64,000 nucleotides of DNA from positions 22,585,499-22,649,498 of the forward strand of contig NC_092565.1 of the NCBI RefSeq assembly GCF_037975245.1. The letters run 5' to 3'. Positions 10,310 to 22,222 of the stretch are shown piece after piece. The position numbers and the translations under genes were made by a program. Positions within the stretch are counted from its first letter, which is position 1. Every line of letters starts with the position of its first letter. The notes under the pieces were generated by a model. The model saw nothing but the letters and a program-made list of their open reading frames with translations. It did no database searches and was not told where the DNA came from. This DNA comes from Apostichopus japonicus (taxonomy: Eukaryota > Echinodermata > Holothuroidea > Aspidochirotida > Stichopodidae).

Positions 10310-10483
10310 GGAATGGTCTCATGAGAAAGGAGGAGGGACCGGAAGGGGGGTCCGGTCATAGAGGGCGCACAGTGTTATTTATTTACCAGGACTTTATAGG
10401 CACGGTAGAATGAGGTGCTAAGGTTGTGAGGAGACAGGTAAGCTCGTCACTCGTAAATATCCAAACCAGTAAGTTTTGGAATA
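10310..10483 (-). repeat. DIRS right inverted terminal repeat
   Basis: Its reverse complement repeats the left terminal repeat from ATATTTAC inward. It carries about 23 extra outer bases (reading CCAAAACTTACTGGTTTGG on the reverse strand) that are absent from the left end but present in the internal complementary region. The element ends at 10481-10483 with ATA. Confidence 0.9.
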
Positions 10484-10522
10484 ACATCAGGGGATCTGAT
10501 CCGGATGTAGTGTAAAAACACC
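10484..10522. mobile_element. right part of the TIR element split by DIRS
   Basis: This 39-bp remnant carries the inverted copy of the terminal repeat that starts at 3550. See the left part for the comparison. Confidence 0.6.
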
Positions 10523-11647
10523 TCTTGTCTTAAGCTCTGCCATTCGATACAATGTTCCATCCAATTGTTCACAGGTTGTAAACAATAATCTCTTTCTTAC
10601 ACTTTGCTTTGAGTTTTACTTAAATAACGCTTGGTAATCAGCTTGTGCGGAAACAAGTTGTTCCCTTCAAAACACTGCATGGTTAGGTCTAGGAAGCTAT
10701 TTTCAATAATGTTCAAGTCCTGATAGGCTATTAGAAATCCCTGAAGTTTGTAACAAATAGAAATTTGTAATTTTCGTGCTCTGACAAGCATTTGTTCTAA
10801 TGCACACATACATGTATGTATAAATATTCTTTCAACTATATTGTGTATGGACCGAAATTCCACAATATTCAGTAAGAATGATGAGAGAGAGGGAGAAACC
10901 CATTATTACAGCAAAAATATGGGAAATTAGTTCTACAGTTTATGATTATTGAAGATCTGTAAAATATATCTATAAGGGACAGATCTTTGCAGGAATTTCA
11001 GTAAATTTTCACAGCAAGCTGATTTATAGGCTACTGGAACTATACTGTACCAAAAACAATGCAATTTATAAATTGACAAGATTTAATTTCATATGAGTAC
11101 AGTAATTAAGGAGAAAGTACAGAATTTTGAGAAATTTTCTGTTAGCTTTTTGCTTGACTTTGCCGCCAGTTTGATACAGGTACATCAGTGAAAAACATTT
11201 CTTGAATCAAGCAGAACCATGCACTGGTGATGAATACATAAAAATTCATAAAAAAAAACAGAAGTGTGAAAAATGTGTAGACTATATCCACCTTGCATAT
11301 ATATATATAACATGTTTGCTTTGGAAAATTTCAACTTAAGCTGCAATTTAACAAGAAAAAATTCACCTACTGTACAGTACCTGTATAGTAGCTTTTTGTT
11401 GGTCTCTTTTAATACAGTATTAGTCTTCTGAAATTATATGTTTAAAAAGTGTTTTTTTTTTCTTTCATCTTATTAAACTTTTGGTGCTGATTATTATGTA
11501 CAGTCATGATTCCCTGTCAGTCTCTAACCACCTAATGAACCCTCTACCTCCCCCTCCCTCCCCCGCCCCTCATTTCCAAAAAATAAATTAATTTCAAACT
11601 GTTTTTTCGTATCACACTTCAAACTTCTTATAAATTTCTCATTTCAG
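10523..11647. other. RAB28 intron, remaining part
   Basis: AT-rich sequence with no exon recognised. The last bases (ATTTCAG) form the acceptor of the RAB28 exon at 11648, preceded by a weak pyrimidine tract. Confidence 0.6.
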
Positions 11648-14600
11648 TGGATCTCGAGCACATGAGAGCAATCAAGCCAGACAAGCATAACAAACTCGCT
11701 CAGGAGTACGGTTTCTCCAGTCATTTTGTTTCTGCCAAGACAGGAGACTCTGTAAGTGAAAAACAGATAAAGAAAGATCCAACCTCATTCACTTGACATT
11801 TTAATTAATTATTTACTTCTTTTAAGTGTATGTTTAAATCAGCTGGTTGAATACCTACTCCTATGGTACTAATCATTCCACCATCAGATGCTGCGTTCCG
11901 TGCGAGGAGGTACATTGTGTCATTTTCTGCGGCACACACACATGCGAGAAGAGGCCATGGACAGGGTCATTAATCCTCACTGGCTATGAACAGTGCAGTA
12001 GTATACAAATATAAACACCTTGTGTTCTAATTCTTATTCATGTGATGCAGTCTAAGCCAGTCTGCTATGACATGCCAGGACCAAACAGCTCAAGGATATC
12101 AACTTTAAAAACAGTAGGCTTTCTTGAGGTGTTTTATATATTTGGTGAGAATCACACATGTAGGCCAGGACTGAAGTGTTCATGACTTTATAAACTTGTA
12201 AAAAGCAGACTTTATTGAGGCCACTCAACATCTGTTGAGTTATAACCTTTGCATAAAACGTGAACATATTGTACTAGTAATGTCACATTTGAGTCAGTGC
12301 CAGCTACTAAAGAGGTCACCAGTGTTGCCCCAAATATGCTAGAACTTAGTCAGATAGGAATTAACTGCCCCCCCCCCCCCAAAAAAAAAAAATAGTTTTC
12401 CACACTGAGATAATTAATTGTCTATTTTAACAATCCTCGATAGTTTGACTAATTAAGAGGATTAAAGCCTCTAAAAAAGATCTTTTGAAAACTTCTATCA
12501 AATAGTTAAGGAAGCTAAATTGGGTTGCTAAACACTAACGACCTTCAGAGCTAATGACCACTGTGAAAGCAAATTGAAGGATGCAACTGTTGAAATGAAT
12601 ATGTATTCATGATCCTAAGAAAGTACAAGACACCCATTAGCCACTCACTGCTATCCCTTGTCATCACCTCTCCTTCAAAACCAGTTCTTTCACTGTTTAA
12701 ATAATCTTCTGTTTCTCTTTATATGAAGAAAATCTGGATGAGAAATGTTTCAGAATATGTCAAGAACAGAGCAAAAATACACAACTTGACGATGAAAGCA
12801 AACAACCACTTCATGATCCTTAAACACAAGCCCCAGATCTATTCATGATCGTCCTACAGTACTTAAACACAAGCCCTGGATCTATTCATGATCCGCTTAC
12901 AGTATCTAAACACAAGCCCTGGATAAATGTAGCACATTACATAAGCCGTGCATTACAATCTGCATTTATTAAAAGCAGCAGCAACAGTGGTTGCACTAAA
13001 ATAAGCTCGAGATAGAATTGCTAGGCAAACCTTTACTGTAAAGTAGTTCACTGACAGACAGTCAAGCACAAAACATTACTTTTTCAACCACAAGAAAGGC
13101 ACTTTTCCAAGTGTACTGTACTTAAAAATAGAAACCCTCGGTCATGAATACTGATAATGCATAGATGGTTTTAATATTATGATATGGAAAAATGAAAAAT
13201 ATCTCAGTTTGAACTTTAATGCACTACTAAATTTTGGTTTATTTTCAAGTAATAACTTTAGCATATAAGTTGGTCAGTTCAAATGTATATAATAGTTGTA
13301 TAAAAAGTATATTTTCTTCCGCTTGTATAACCTCACATTAGCCTAATGATAATGGCAAATTCAGCCTTCAGCTCTATATATAAGCAAATTATGCATGTTT
13401 TTTTTCTTTTTAAATTTTGTTGTTGTGTAAATACAGTGTCCTTAAAAAGTTTGGTTGTAATTTCGTTGACCGTATGACTTTTTTACAGATAGTTTACTGT
13501 ATTTTATTTGAGATGGAGAAATAATAAAGAAGAAAGATGGGGGTGTGGGGAGGGGAGGGGTGGGGGGAGAGTATTTTCTTAAACTTTTCTTCACATACTG
13601 TGCTTTAAAGCCTGACAAGTTAAACGTCACCCTACAGCTATACATTTGCAAATAAATATAGGTGAGGCTTGTAATAGATACAGTACATCTGCTTTTGAAA
13701 AGATTTCTAGGCCTCGGCTAAGGGGAAGATATTTGTTTTTCGAGGTGTTTGAACGCGTACATCCGTTGCGGCATTAATACAACATATATGCTAACGATCT
13801 ATCACGAGAGAATCCCGACTGTGTTTGCTTGCGAGATCTGCTCAGACAGAACCATCGGCAGTCACTCATCGCCTATCACTGCAGGTCTCACATATTTCAG
13901 GCTCTAGTATAAACTACATCTTGTCTTACCTTCTTTTTTTTTCTTTCCCCTCCTCTGCAGGTTAATTTATGTTTCCAACGGATAGCTGCCGAAATTCTGG
14001 GGATCAAACTGAGCAAGTCAGAGCTGGAGCAAGCTAGTGTATCCTTGATTTATAACTACCTTGAAAGGGGGAATCCATTACATCAGGCATCAAAAACATT
14101 CCTTGCCCGTAAATGGCCCCCTTAAAACTAAAGATTAATCTTTGGTTAAACCTAAAAGATAAAGAAAGAGAGGGAAAAAGGGCGGAACCAAAAGCAAACA
14201 ATCTTTTTCCTTGTCACTGCGTTTGTTTTTTAGTCTTTACCCTGCAAGTGTATGAGCAGTAATACAATCCTTCAAATTAAATTAATATTTTGTACAAATC
14301 GCTCTTGAAGGTTTCAGAAATTGAACTGATATTTTTTATGGTACCAAAATGCATTATACAAGTTACATTATATTGCAGACATCTTTACAAACTGCTGTTT
14401 TGATAATCAGAAATATTGTTCATGCTCTTGCCTCAGAACAAACATAACGTATGAGGTTTTGACCCTGTAAGACCAAATAATATTAGTACTTTAGAACAAT
14501 AAAAGAACCTCCCAACTGGTCTGAACAGGAACTAATGATGTAAGAAGAAAACAAAACCCCAAAGAAAGTCAACAAAAGCTACCAGTTTACTAGACTTGGT

Positions 14601-14871
14601 AGATAAAGTAGTGCAACAGTAGTGAGTAGACAGGTAGTCATTGCATGATAAGCTAATGAACAATTCAATGTATCATTATTGTATTACTTGTCACGGTTTA
14701 ATCTGCAAAAAATTTAAACATTCTTTTTGATATTTTGGAAACGTTTGACCCTAACTCAGATTATCACAGAGAGTGGTCAAGGCAGAAGTTGCCAATTACA
14801 GTGGAACGGAGTCTGCTGTACCGAGGCCGACATCATCACACACAAAGAGCGCCCTCTGTGCGACAATGTGA
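11648..14871 (+). CDS. RAB28: RAB28 small GTPase, last three coding exons (5' part outside the window)
   Basis: Exons are 11648-11751, 13961-14038 and 14770-14871, all with GT-AG borders and consistent phase (the first enters with two bases of a split codon, the others in phase 0). They encode about 95 residues matching the C-terminal part of RAB28: [13 protein letters not shown], the guanine-base loop SAKTG, then [17 protein letters not shown] and [10 protein letters not shown]. The protein ends C-A-T-M, a CaaX box like the farnesylation signal of vertebrate RAB28, so it should be prenylated at the last cysteine. The G1-G4 nucleotide-binding exons are not seen and must lie before position 1. 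RAB28 is an atypical Rab linked to ciliary and endosomal traffic. The intron before the first exon carries the DIRS element. Confidence 0.93.
11888..11989 (+). other. possible alternative terminal exon of RAB28
   Basis: After an acceptor-like CAG at 11885-11887, a phase-0 frame of 33 codons starts MLRSVRGG, continues [17 protein letters not shown] and stops at 11987-11989. It would splice in frame to the exon ending 11751 and replace the CaaX tail. This is a weak call from splice phase alone; the segment is also less AT-rich than its surroundings. Confidence 0.2.
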
Positions 14872-15039
14872 GGCTCTGAATGGCTGTGACATACATTAAT
14901 GACGCCTCACCGACACTGCATACCGAACTTGTGTGCACTTCTCAGAGAGAGAGAACACACAGAGTGAATGAGCTAATATCAAGCACAGCAATGTTACTCA
15001 ATCCATGGTATTACATGCTGTAGGCTTTTGAAGCATCAA
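14872..15039 (+). other. proximal 3' untranslated region of RAB28
   Basis: Sequence directly after the TGA stop. No poly(A) signal is seen in this part; the first clear AATAAA on this strand is near 17423, so either the untranslated region is long or a non-canonical signal is used. Confidence 0.4.
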
Positions 15040-15515
15040 GAAGGTACCTTTATACAGAAGGTTGCCACTTAACAGTGAAGAAGGTTTATGTAGTATTGTG
15101 TGGACTGGCTGTCAGTAGAGGTGGGGGGGGGGGGAAGCAGAGGGGGAGGGAGGATGGTGTGTGATGATGGAGATCCATGTTTAGTTACGTTTGAAGAACC
15201 AAGAAGCTACATTCTTACAGAAGATTGCCACTTAACAGTGAAGAAGGTTTATATAGTATTGTGTGGACTGGCTGTCAGAAGAGGTAGGGGAAGGGGGGCA
15301 GGCAGAGGGGGGAGGGAGGATGGTGTGTGATGATGGGGATCCATGTGTAATTACGTTTGAAGAACCAAGAAGCTACATTCTTACAGAAGATTGCCACTTA
15401 ACAGTGAAGAAGGTTAATATAGTATTGTGTGGACTGGCTGTCATAATAGGTAGGGGAAGGGGGGCAGGCAGAGAGGGGAGGGAGGATGGTGTGTGATGAT
15501 GGAGATCCATGTTTA
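15040..15515 (+). repeat. tandem repeat of 163-166 bp, about 2.9 copies
   Basis: The segment AACAGTGAAGAAGGTT recurs at 15071, 15234 and 15400, and the intervening sequence (TGTGTGGACTGGCTGTCA, a G-rich run, then GGATGGTGTGTGATGATGG) is repeated closely. The units sit in the 3' flank of RAB28. Short glycine-rich frames across them are by-products of the repeat. Confidence 0.88.
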
Positions 15516-18134
15516 GTATTGTTTGTCAGTAGTTGCAAAACTTACAGTATGTCTGGAGACAACAGATTTGTTAAACTTTGTATATTCAAAGCCGGAGAAA
15601 GTTTGGATGTGCTACTTTCAATGTGTAGAAATTTACAGAAGTGTTCTGTGTTATATTATTTTATATAGAACTGAGTGTGCACACATGAATTGAGGCCTTA
15701 GGACAAGCTGGTCAGTGCAGTCAACTTAGGTCATACAAAGATTAATATGAACTCAGAAGGAGGAAAAGTGTTAAGTGTCTCAATTTCTCATGGCTACATG
15801 CTACTAGGGGGATAAGCTGACAACAAGGAAGGGGGGAGGGGGTGGTTCATTAGTGATGCAAATACTAAAATTCCACCATCTCAATCCTATATGTTTTGTT
15901 GTTTGTAGGTGTAGCAAACCTAAATTGGAGGAGACGGATCATAATTGGGGGATAGGATGTATTTGACATCCTCCCCCCCATCCCCTCCTCACCCAAAGGC
16001 AGTAGGGACTCTCTCAGATGCAACTTGTAAGGGTGTTGATAGAAGATCTAGTACTGTAGGTTATACCTACTGTACCATCTACGACTAAGCGAGACTAGAT
16101 GTCAAAAATAATAATAGCCAGCCGAGTGAAACACACCTTCCTACTTTTTGTCTGAATTGTGACTGCTTTTCTCATTTTAATATTGCTTTCCTTTCTCTTT
16201 CGTTCAATACTACCTGCTCTCAGTGCCAACAATGGAACAATCTTGCTGTAACTTATTAAATATGCACCTCAAACTCTCATGGGGGAGGGGTGGTGGTTTC
16301 AAACGTTAATTTTCCGGTTCGACACCTCTGCGTGATCAAATGCAGAATCTCGCCAGATTTGAGGGACTGTATTATAGTATGTTTGATAGCCAGGGGGAGC
16401 AGCAAATGTTGTCACATTGAAGTAACTTGAGCATCTCCTGAAAATGCTGCCAATATTAAAACAATATGACAAGTATATATCATGCAAATGGAATGGACAT
16501 TCTGTTTACTACATAACAGAGAGCTATCTTATGGGTAGCATGGGATTTCTCTTTCAGAGGTAAGAGGTGTGACAGAATTTTTATTAAAGAAACAGGGTTC
16601 CCACAGGTACTTGAAAAAATTTGAAAGTCCTTGATAGTCCTTGAAAAGTACTTTAATTCTGATATTTTCCAAGAAGTCCTTGAAAGATGAAATTCAAAGA
16701 AAAAAGTCCTTGAATTACATTATTATGTCATATATGTTGGGATTGTCCAAGGCTATGGCAGTCTTCCAGTTTAGTTAGTTAGTTCTGCACTGTTCTGAAC
16801 TATGATTTCTCCTTCTTTGGAGAGGACCTATTCCTTTTGTGGTGATTCCATCATATTGGAGACCTACATGTTTATGTATCTGTAGTCTCTTGTAATGCGC
16901 ATCAACCTGCTAAAGAACTGGAAGTATGGAATGGGGTGGGGGGGGGGGAGTAGTGTTCCTTGCCTCCAGAGCTATTATGGGCACCTAACAGCTACAGGGG
17001 AGTTTATATCCACAGATCATGATCTTGTACAAGGAGGAGAAGAAACAATAATGATAAATCAGCTGAAATTACAGGAAAATGTTTCAAAAAAAGTAATTTG
17101 TAAACTTTGTCTACAGTCCACATGTTACCACTCATTTTGGTATTTATTAGGAGAGTCATGTGAAGATGTGAAGTAGGGGAAATTGAATGGGGAGGTGGAG
17201 GGGGGGGGGAAGAATTGGGGGATTAGGGGTTAGGTAGACTGTTGAAAATTGGGGAGTGGTTGAGAGATGACCCTTAACTTGATTTCTGTTCTTGCAGTGA
17301 TTATTGTTTTTGTATTAACTACTTAATGTACCTGGGTGAACAGTAATTTGTATAAATGACTGACTTATACATGAAGTGCAGTCAAATTCTTTTTTTGCCA
17401 GTGAACTTCTAGACAGAGTGGTAATAAATATATTGGCCTCCTAACGGACTGTTTGGTATGTAAAGTGCACTCATTAATCCTCCACAATATGAAATGAATA
17501 CTAAGAGGATACTAATACTAAATAATCAAACCCTTGGCCATAATTTCAGTTTTGAAAATATTCTCCCAAGTTTTGGCCCTAACCACAGGCAAGTGGCAAA
17601 CTTGAATTGGTTTTTACTCTTCATAGGTGTTTGTTGGTTTTTTTTGTTTTACTCAAGAGTGAGAAAAAAAAATGCTGAGAAATGCTGCAAGAATTTTCTA
17701 AATGCTTCCTTTTTCTGTTGCTCTATGTATTCATATAAAGGTAGTGTCACAGAAGGTCACACAAGGTATTAATATTTGCAGAAATTGGAGGTCCAGAAAG
17801 GGGAATGAAAGGTTTAATTAACCTCACAATATGCAAATTATCTTCTGATAGCTTTAAGGCTTTTTTTTTCTTTTGGTCTGGTTTTCTTGGCCTCCGTCAT
17901 ATGAAAATAGACTATTATAAAATGGAGGAACCGTTCGATGAACTCATCAACCTGGGGAAGGACCTTTCTACCTCTTAAATAAGGGCATGGTACTATTTTT
18001 TTGAGGGTCATAAAAAATGGCCTGTTGACTGTTCTAGTGATTACTTCTTATGCAGACCGTCGGCAGTTTAGTTTCTTGTTCCAGATCATTTAAGACTTCA
18101 CACCAGATGGTCTTTACTTGCCAAATATGATATG
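15516..18134. other. intergenic DNA between RAB28 and WDR91
   Basis: No gene recognised. Present are poly-G/poly-C tracts (near 15830, 15966, 16942 and 17200) and, from 16593, a segment beginning CAGGGTTCCCACAGG followed by repeats of AGTCCTTGA. That start is typical of hAT-type terminal repeats, but no matching right end was found. Confidence 0.4.
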
Positions 18135-18450
18135 GTAGGGGCACAGTGGCAGTGGTTCATGTACAGTAGGACACAGTGGCAGTGGTTACTTACAGTAGGG
18201 ACACAGTGGCAGTGGTTTATTCATGTACAGTAGGACACAGTGGCAGTGGTTACTTACAGTAGGGACACAGTGGCAGTGGTTACGTACAGTAGGGACACAG
18301 TGGCAGTGGTTCATGTACATAAAGCAGGGACACAGTAACAGTGGTTCATGTACATTAAGTAGGGACACAGTGGCAGTGGTTCATGTACATACAGTAGGGA
18401 CACAGTGGCAGTGGTTACGCACAGTAGGGACACAGTGGTTCATGTTCTTA
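18135..18450. repeat. minisatellite of about 29-36 bp units
   Basis: About ten units share the core GGGACACAGTGGCAGTGGTT, followed by variable linkers such as TACTTACAGTA or CATGTACATA. Open frames across it on both strands (GTQWQW and NHCHCV) are artefacts. Confidence 0.85.
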
Positions 18451-18798
18451 GAGTAAGTGCACATTGAGTGACCATTAATTGACATTTTCTAGCATATTTT
18501 GGGTAAATACCAACGACCTATCAGATCATCCATCAAGTACAATATGTGTTGTTCCCCAATTATTGTTATTAAATTGTTGTTGTTCGTTTGTTTATGTGTT
18601 GACCTTATTATCACGGTTAGAAATACATGTAAGGGTTAAAGGACAAAGGAAATGAAAGTTTCATGAACCAAATTAATTCCTTTGTCCTTTCTACTACATA
18701 ATTATTTCCTTCCCAAACAAGAACCTTGCTTATGAATATTTGCAAGGGAAGATGTGGATAATGGATGATATGTTTCACCAAAATTGCCACAACTAGGC

Positions 18799-19165
18799 TT
18801 AAAGGCATTGAAGACTCGCCCCAAACCGCGTGCGGCCATCTGAAAAAGTTAACTTTCTGTTGCTTGCAAGTGACGTTTTGTTCGTGTCGCTTCAAAATGC
18901 AGACAGTAATGAAACGTGATACCTTAATTGTTATCTTTAGCTGGACCTGAGATGTCCATCGCTGTATCGTTTGTACACTGTGCTGTGGGTATTGGCCGCA
19001 GCTGTATGTACTGACTGTAGTGTCTAATTACCGACGGTAGCAAGCTGTGTGTGTATTTTCTGGGATCGATGGTGGTGTTTAACACTTCTGTTATACCCCA
19101 TTTGAAACTAGGTCAAATTACCGGCATTAGACGTTTCTTTTTGCGCGAGTCTTCGCACCCTTTAA
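18799..19165. mobile_element. TTAA-flanked MITE, copy A
   Basis: The element starts TTAAAGGCATTGAAGACTCG and ends in the inverted match CGAGTCTTCGCACCCTTTAA, so it has terminal inverted repeats of about 20 bp and TTAA at both edges. It is 367 bp long and non-coding. A second copy with the same layout lies at 39071-39438. TTAA target preference suggests mobilisation by a piggyBac-type transposase, which is inferred from the flanks only. Confidence 0.8.
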
Positions 19166-20689
19166 CTGTAAGGATATATACCGTGGATAGTGCACAAAAG
19201 AACACACTCCCTACACATATATCCTTTCACAAAGAAGAACCATTCTTATGGATATATCCTTGAGAGGATCTGGATATTTGGGTGATGAGTTTGTGTATTT
19301 TTGTGATATGAATATCCATAGCAAATCAGCAAAGTTCCATCAGTAAAAGGCCTTATTATCATAGAAGTTGTCACTTAATCGTATATCAAAGAAATTTCCA
19401 TTAGGTTCCAAAGTATCACAAACCATCCCAACCTTGAATTAAATACTGACTGAATATGTAACTTTGTTTTACACCTCAAGATTGATGAAACAGACGATTT
19501 TGTTTTCTACATCGATGTTAAACTTTAAATGAAATATATATATCCTACACCCACCTTGTTGAAGTATTCTGCCTGATTGAAACTGTTTGAAAAAAATGGT
19601 TTCAACATAAACATTGATCCAAAAGTGGTTGAAATAATAATTTATTAAATGTACATTTTATTTTCTTCCATTTTTATGTTTACCAAAGATTTTGCCTCAA
19701 ACAAAATGCTTTCACAAATTTCACTGCTTCTCATCAAAATTGTTGTTATATTTTTTCGTTTTCTTTACTCAATGACTAAATTTTGAAGGCTTTTTCAGTT
19801 CACCAGTGGTCAGCGTATGTTTAATATATGGAAAAGGGAAGGAATGGGCATTAAAGAATAAACTTCAGCTTACACAAGATATAAAGTTAATACATTGTTC
19901 CTTATTCCTTCAAAAAATCGTCACTCCCTGGTTTAGATCAGTCTTTTCTTTTTTCACTGCTTTCCTGGAAATAATTTCTTAGGAAATAAGTTTAATACAT
20001 TTGTATTGAATATTTTAAAAATGAACTTTTTCCATAATTCAAGTCAATACAGTGATATTTCTACACACAGCCGGCTTGTTAAGTAAATTCCTTTTATTTG
20101 TATTTTGCGTTTTTATACCAAACATTTACAGCACCTTGGTGAAGCAATTCTTCAAATTCTGAATTTGCAGCAAGTTACAAAATACCTTGAAAATTTGTAC
20201 AAATGTTAAAATCTTAATAAAACCTTATTTCTTATTCGTGGGTGTTATGATCCGCTCTTCAATTTCAATGATACTTTAATGTATCAGAGTTCAGGGTAGC
20301 TTAGCAGAAAAGAGAGATTACTGTAATACTGTCAAAGGATGACCTCAGACAGAATATAAGTCATGATATGTGATTTTCTTTGAACCAAAGAGCAATTTTT
20401 TAAGCATTAAGTAAATGTTTATGTCCATGTTTTCTCCAATACAGTATGTAAAATGTCTGCATAGTTAATATAAAAATTCTTTGTCCAGGCCATATTTGTT
20501 GATAGATTGTTTCCAAATGTCTAAAAGACTTTATCTGAGAACATTTTGTGAAGCTCATTATCAATTATGGAGGCACTGGATCGGTTAAACCCTTGTCATG
20601 CATTTGTATGTTACTTGCAATAACAAAGTCTAGTTTGTTATTTACGAGTACTATTACAAGTTCTATTGCGAAAAACTGACTTTGATGAT
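19166..20689. other. intergenic DNA
   Basis: AT-rich sequence without recognisable genes, RNAs or element ends. Confidence 0.4.
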
Positions 20690-20955
20690 CTGTATAACTA
20701 AGACCACTTAGATAATCTGTGTGCTGAACTAAGTCATTAAGACCACTTGGATAATCTGTGTGCTGAACTAAGTTATTAAGACCACTTTGATAAACTGTGT
20801 GCTGAACTTAGTTACTCAGACCACTTTGATAATCTGTGTGATGTAAGTTTAATCAGACCACTTTGATCATCTATTTGCTGAACTTAGTCTCTAAAACCAC
20901 TGTGGATATTCATTTTGCTAAACTTAGTCACTCAGACCACTGGGAATGGTCTATG
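20690..20955. repeat. degenerate tandem repeat, unit about 47 bp
   Basis: About six diverging units contain AGACCACTTNGATAATCTG and TGCTGAACTTAGT in the same order. The first units are nearly identical and the last are strongly diverged. Confidence 0.75.
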
Positions 20956-21602
20956 AACTCTTGTTTTTGTCACTCGGATTACTGTAAATGTCTTTGATGT
21001 TGAAAATGGAAATTTCTCAAAACTAACTATAGCATTTAATTGCAAATTTAACACATACTTTTTCACAAAAGTCACCACTCCTTTGTTGCACATATTTTGC
21101 TCTAGTATGTGTCTTTTTGGTTAAAATATACTGGATAAATGAGATCAAATTTTTAATCACATTTCATTTTATTTATTGATTTGTAAATATCTTTTCATGT
21201 AGATGCTGAATGTTATCTTTTCTATATTAAATAAATGATGTTGTCTGATACATGTCAATGTGTCTCAATTCTTCTTTGCGGTTACAAGCGTGTCAGGGTA
21301 GACATTTCTTCATTGGAAGAAAAAGTATGTTTTTATAAAAATCATGCTATTTTTGGACATTTTCTTAAAACTTAATATAAATAATATATGTTTTGTTTCA
21401 GACTTACAATAAAAAATATATTTTGTGTATCTATTTTGTACACATAATTCATTTGAAATCTTGAGTGGAGATATGTTACAAGTATATACAACGAGTCACA
21501 ACGCAGCAATCAAACTAAGAAAATGGCTTTGCTAAGGTTAAACATTGAGGTAAATGTAATTGTTTAAATCTCACAACTCTATGAGAAAGGGTGACAGCTA
21601 TG

Positions 21603-22222
21603 GTTTAGACCAGGGGTTCCCTAAATGTGGTTCATGAACCCCCAGGGGGTGCGTGAGTCCAACCCAGTTTCTGAAAGTCAAAACTAGAGTACTTTTGTTG
21701 AACTAAAATCTGATATATCATATAATTTAGTAAAATACAAAACTTGTACCTATAAACTCTTTTCGCGTTCCATAAGCATATGTTGCCATAGTAGTACCGT
21801 ACCGTGCATGTGATAAATAACTGAATTATGAAACAGACACAGGCCGCATGACTTTGGTGAAGTTGGTGTACGCATGACAGTACGTCGTAAAGATAAAGAG
21901 CTGAGAAAGTAACTGAAAGGTTGGTCAAAGTAATTATTATTATTTTGGAAATTCCAGATGACCTCTATTTTGCCTGACAAGCAAAGTTAGCATAAATTCA
22001 TGCTTGAAAATTGTTGTTGAGTGACAACATGCAGTCACTAACCTGTACCAACATGATATACCAGTTCAATATTTCACTATGAAGTTTTACAAAGCACTGT
22101 TATGCGTATTATAGTATAATAATGACTCAGATTGTGTCTCGCAAAGTTGGGGGTTCGTGGACAACTCTGACATCCACAGGGGGTTCGTGGGGGGATAAAT
22201 TTAGGGACACCCTGGTTTAGAC
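21603..22222. mobile_element. hAT-type MITE with 8-bp target duplication
   Basis: The element proper is 21611-22214. It starts CAGGGGTTCCCTAAATGTGG and ends with the inverted counterpart TTTAGGGACACCCTG. It is flanked by identical 8-bp copies of GTTTAGAC (21603-21610 and 22215-22222), which is the hAT duplication length. Its inner flanks carry GTTCATGAACCCCC on the left and GGGGGTTCGTGG twice on the right. No transposase is encoded, so it is non-autonomous. Confidence 0.92.

Larger units (their letters stand above)
3938..10483 (+). mobile_element. complete DIRS-type tyrosine-recombinase retrotransposon
   Basis: This 6.5-kb element has the full DIRS architecture: inverted terminal repeats (3938-4089 and 10310-10483), a Gag-like ORF, an RT/RNase H/methylase-like ORF, a tyrosine recombinase ORF, and an internal complementary region (9750-9848) copying both outer ends. 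All three frames are free of stops, so the copy looks young. The trinucleotide ATA occurs at the left edge (3938-3940) and right edge (10481-10483), and no longer target duplication is seen. This fits recombinase-mediated insertion rather than an integrase or endonuclease. DIRS elements are thought to replicate through a circular DNA intermediate. Positions 4090-4672 are its untranslated leader and 9849-10309 its non-coding tail. Confidence 0.95.

Noticed and set aside
15100-15668. Glycine-rich short proteins
   Set aside because: Frames across the 163-bp tandem repeat with its G runs.
18186-18456. QWQW / HCHC repeat peptides
   Set aside because: By-product of the 18135-18450 minisatellite on both strands.
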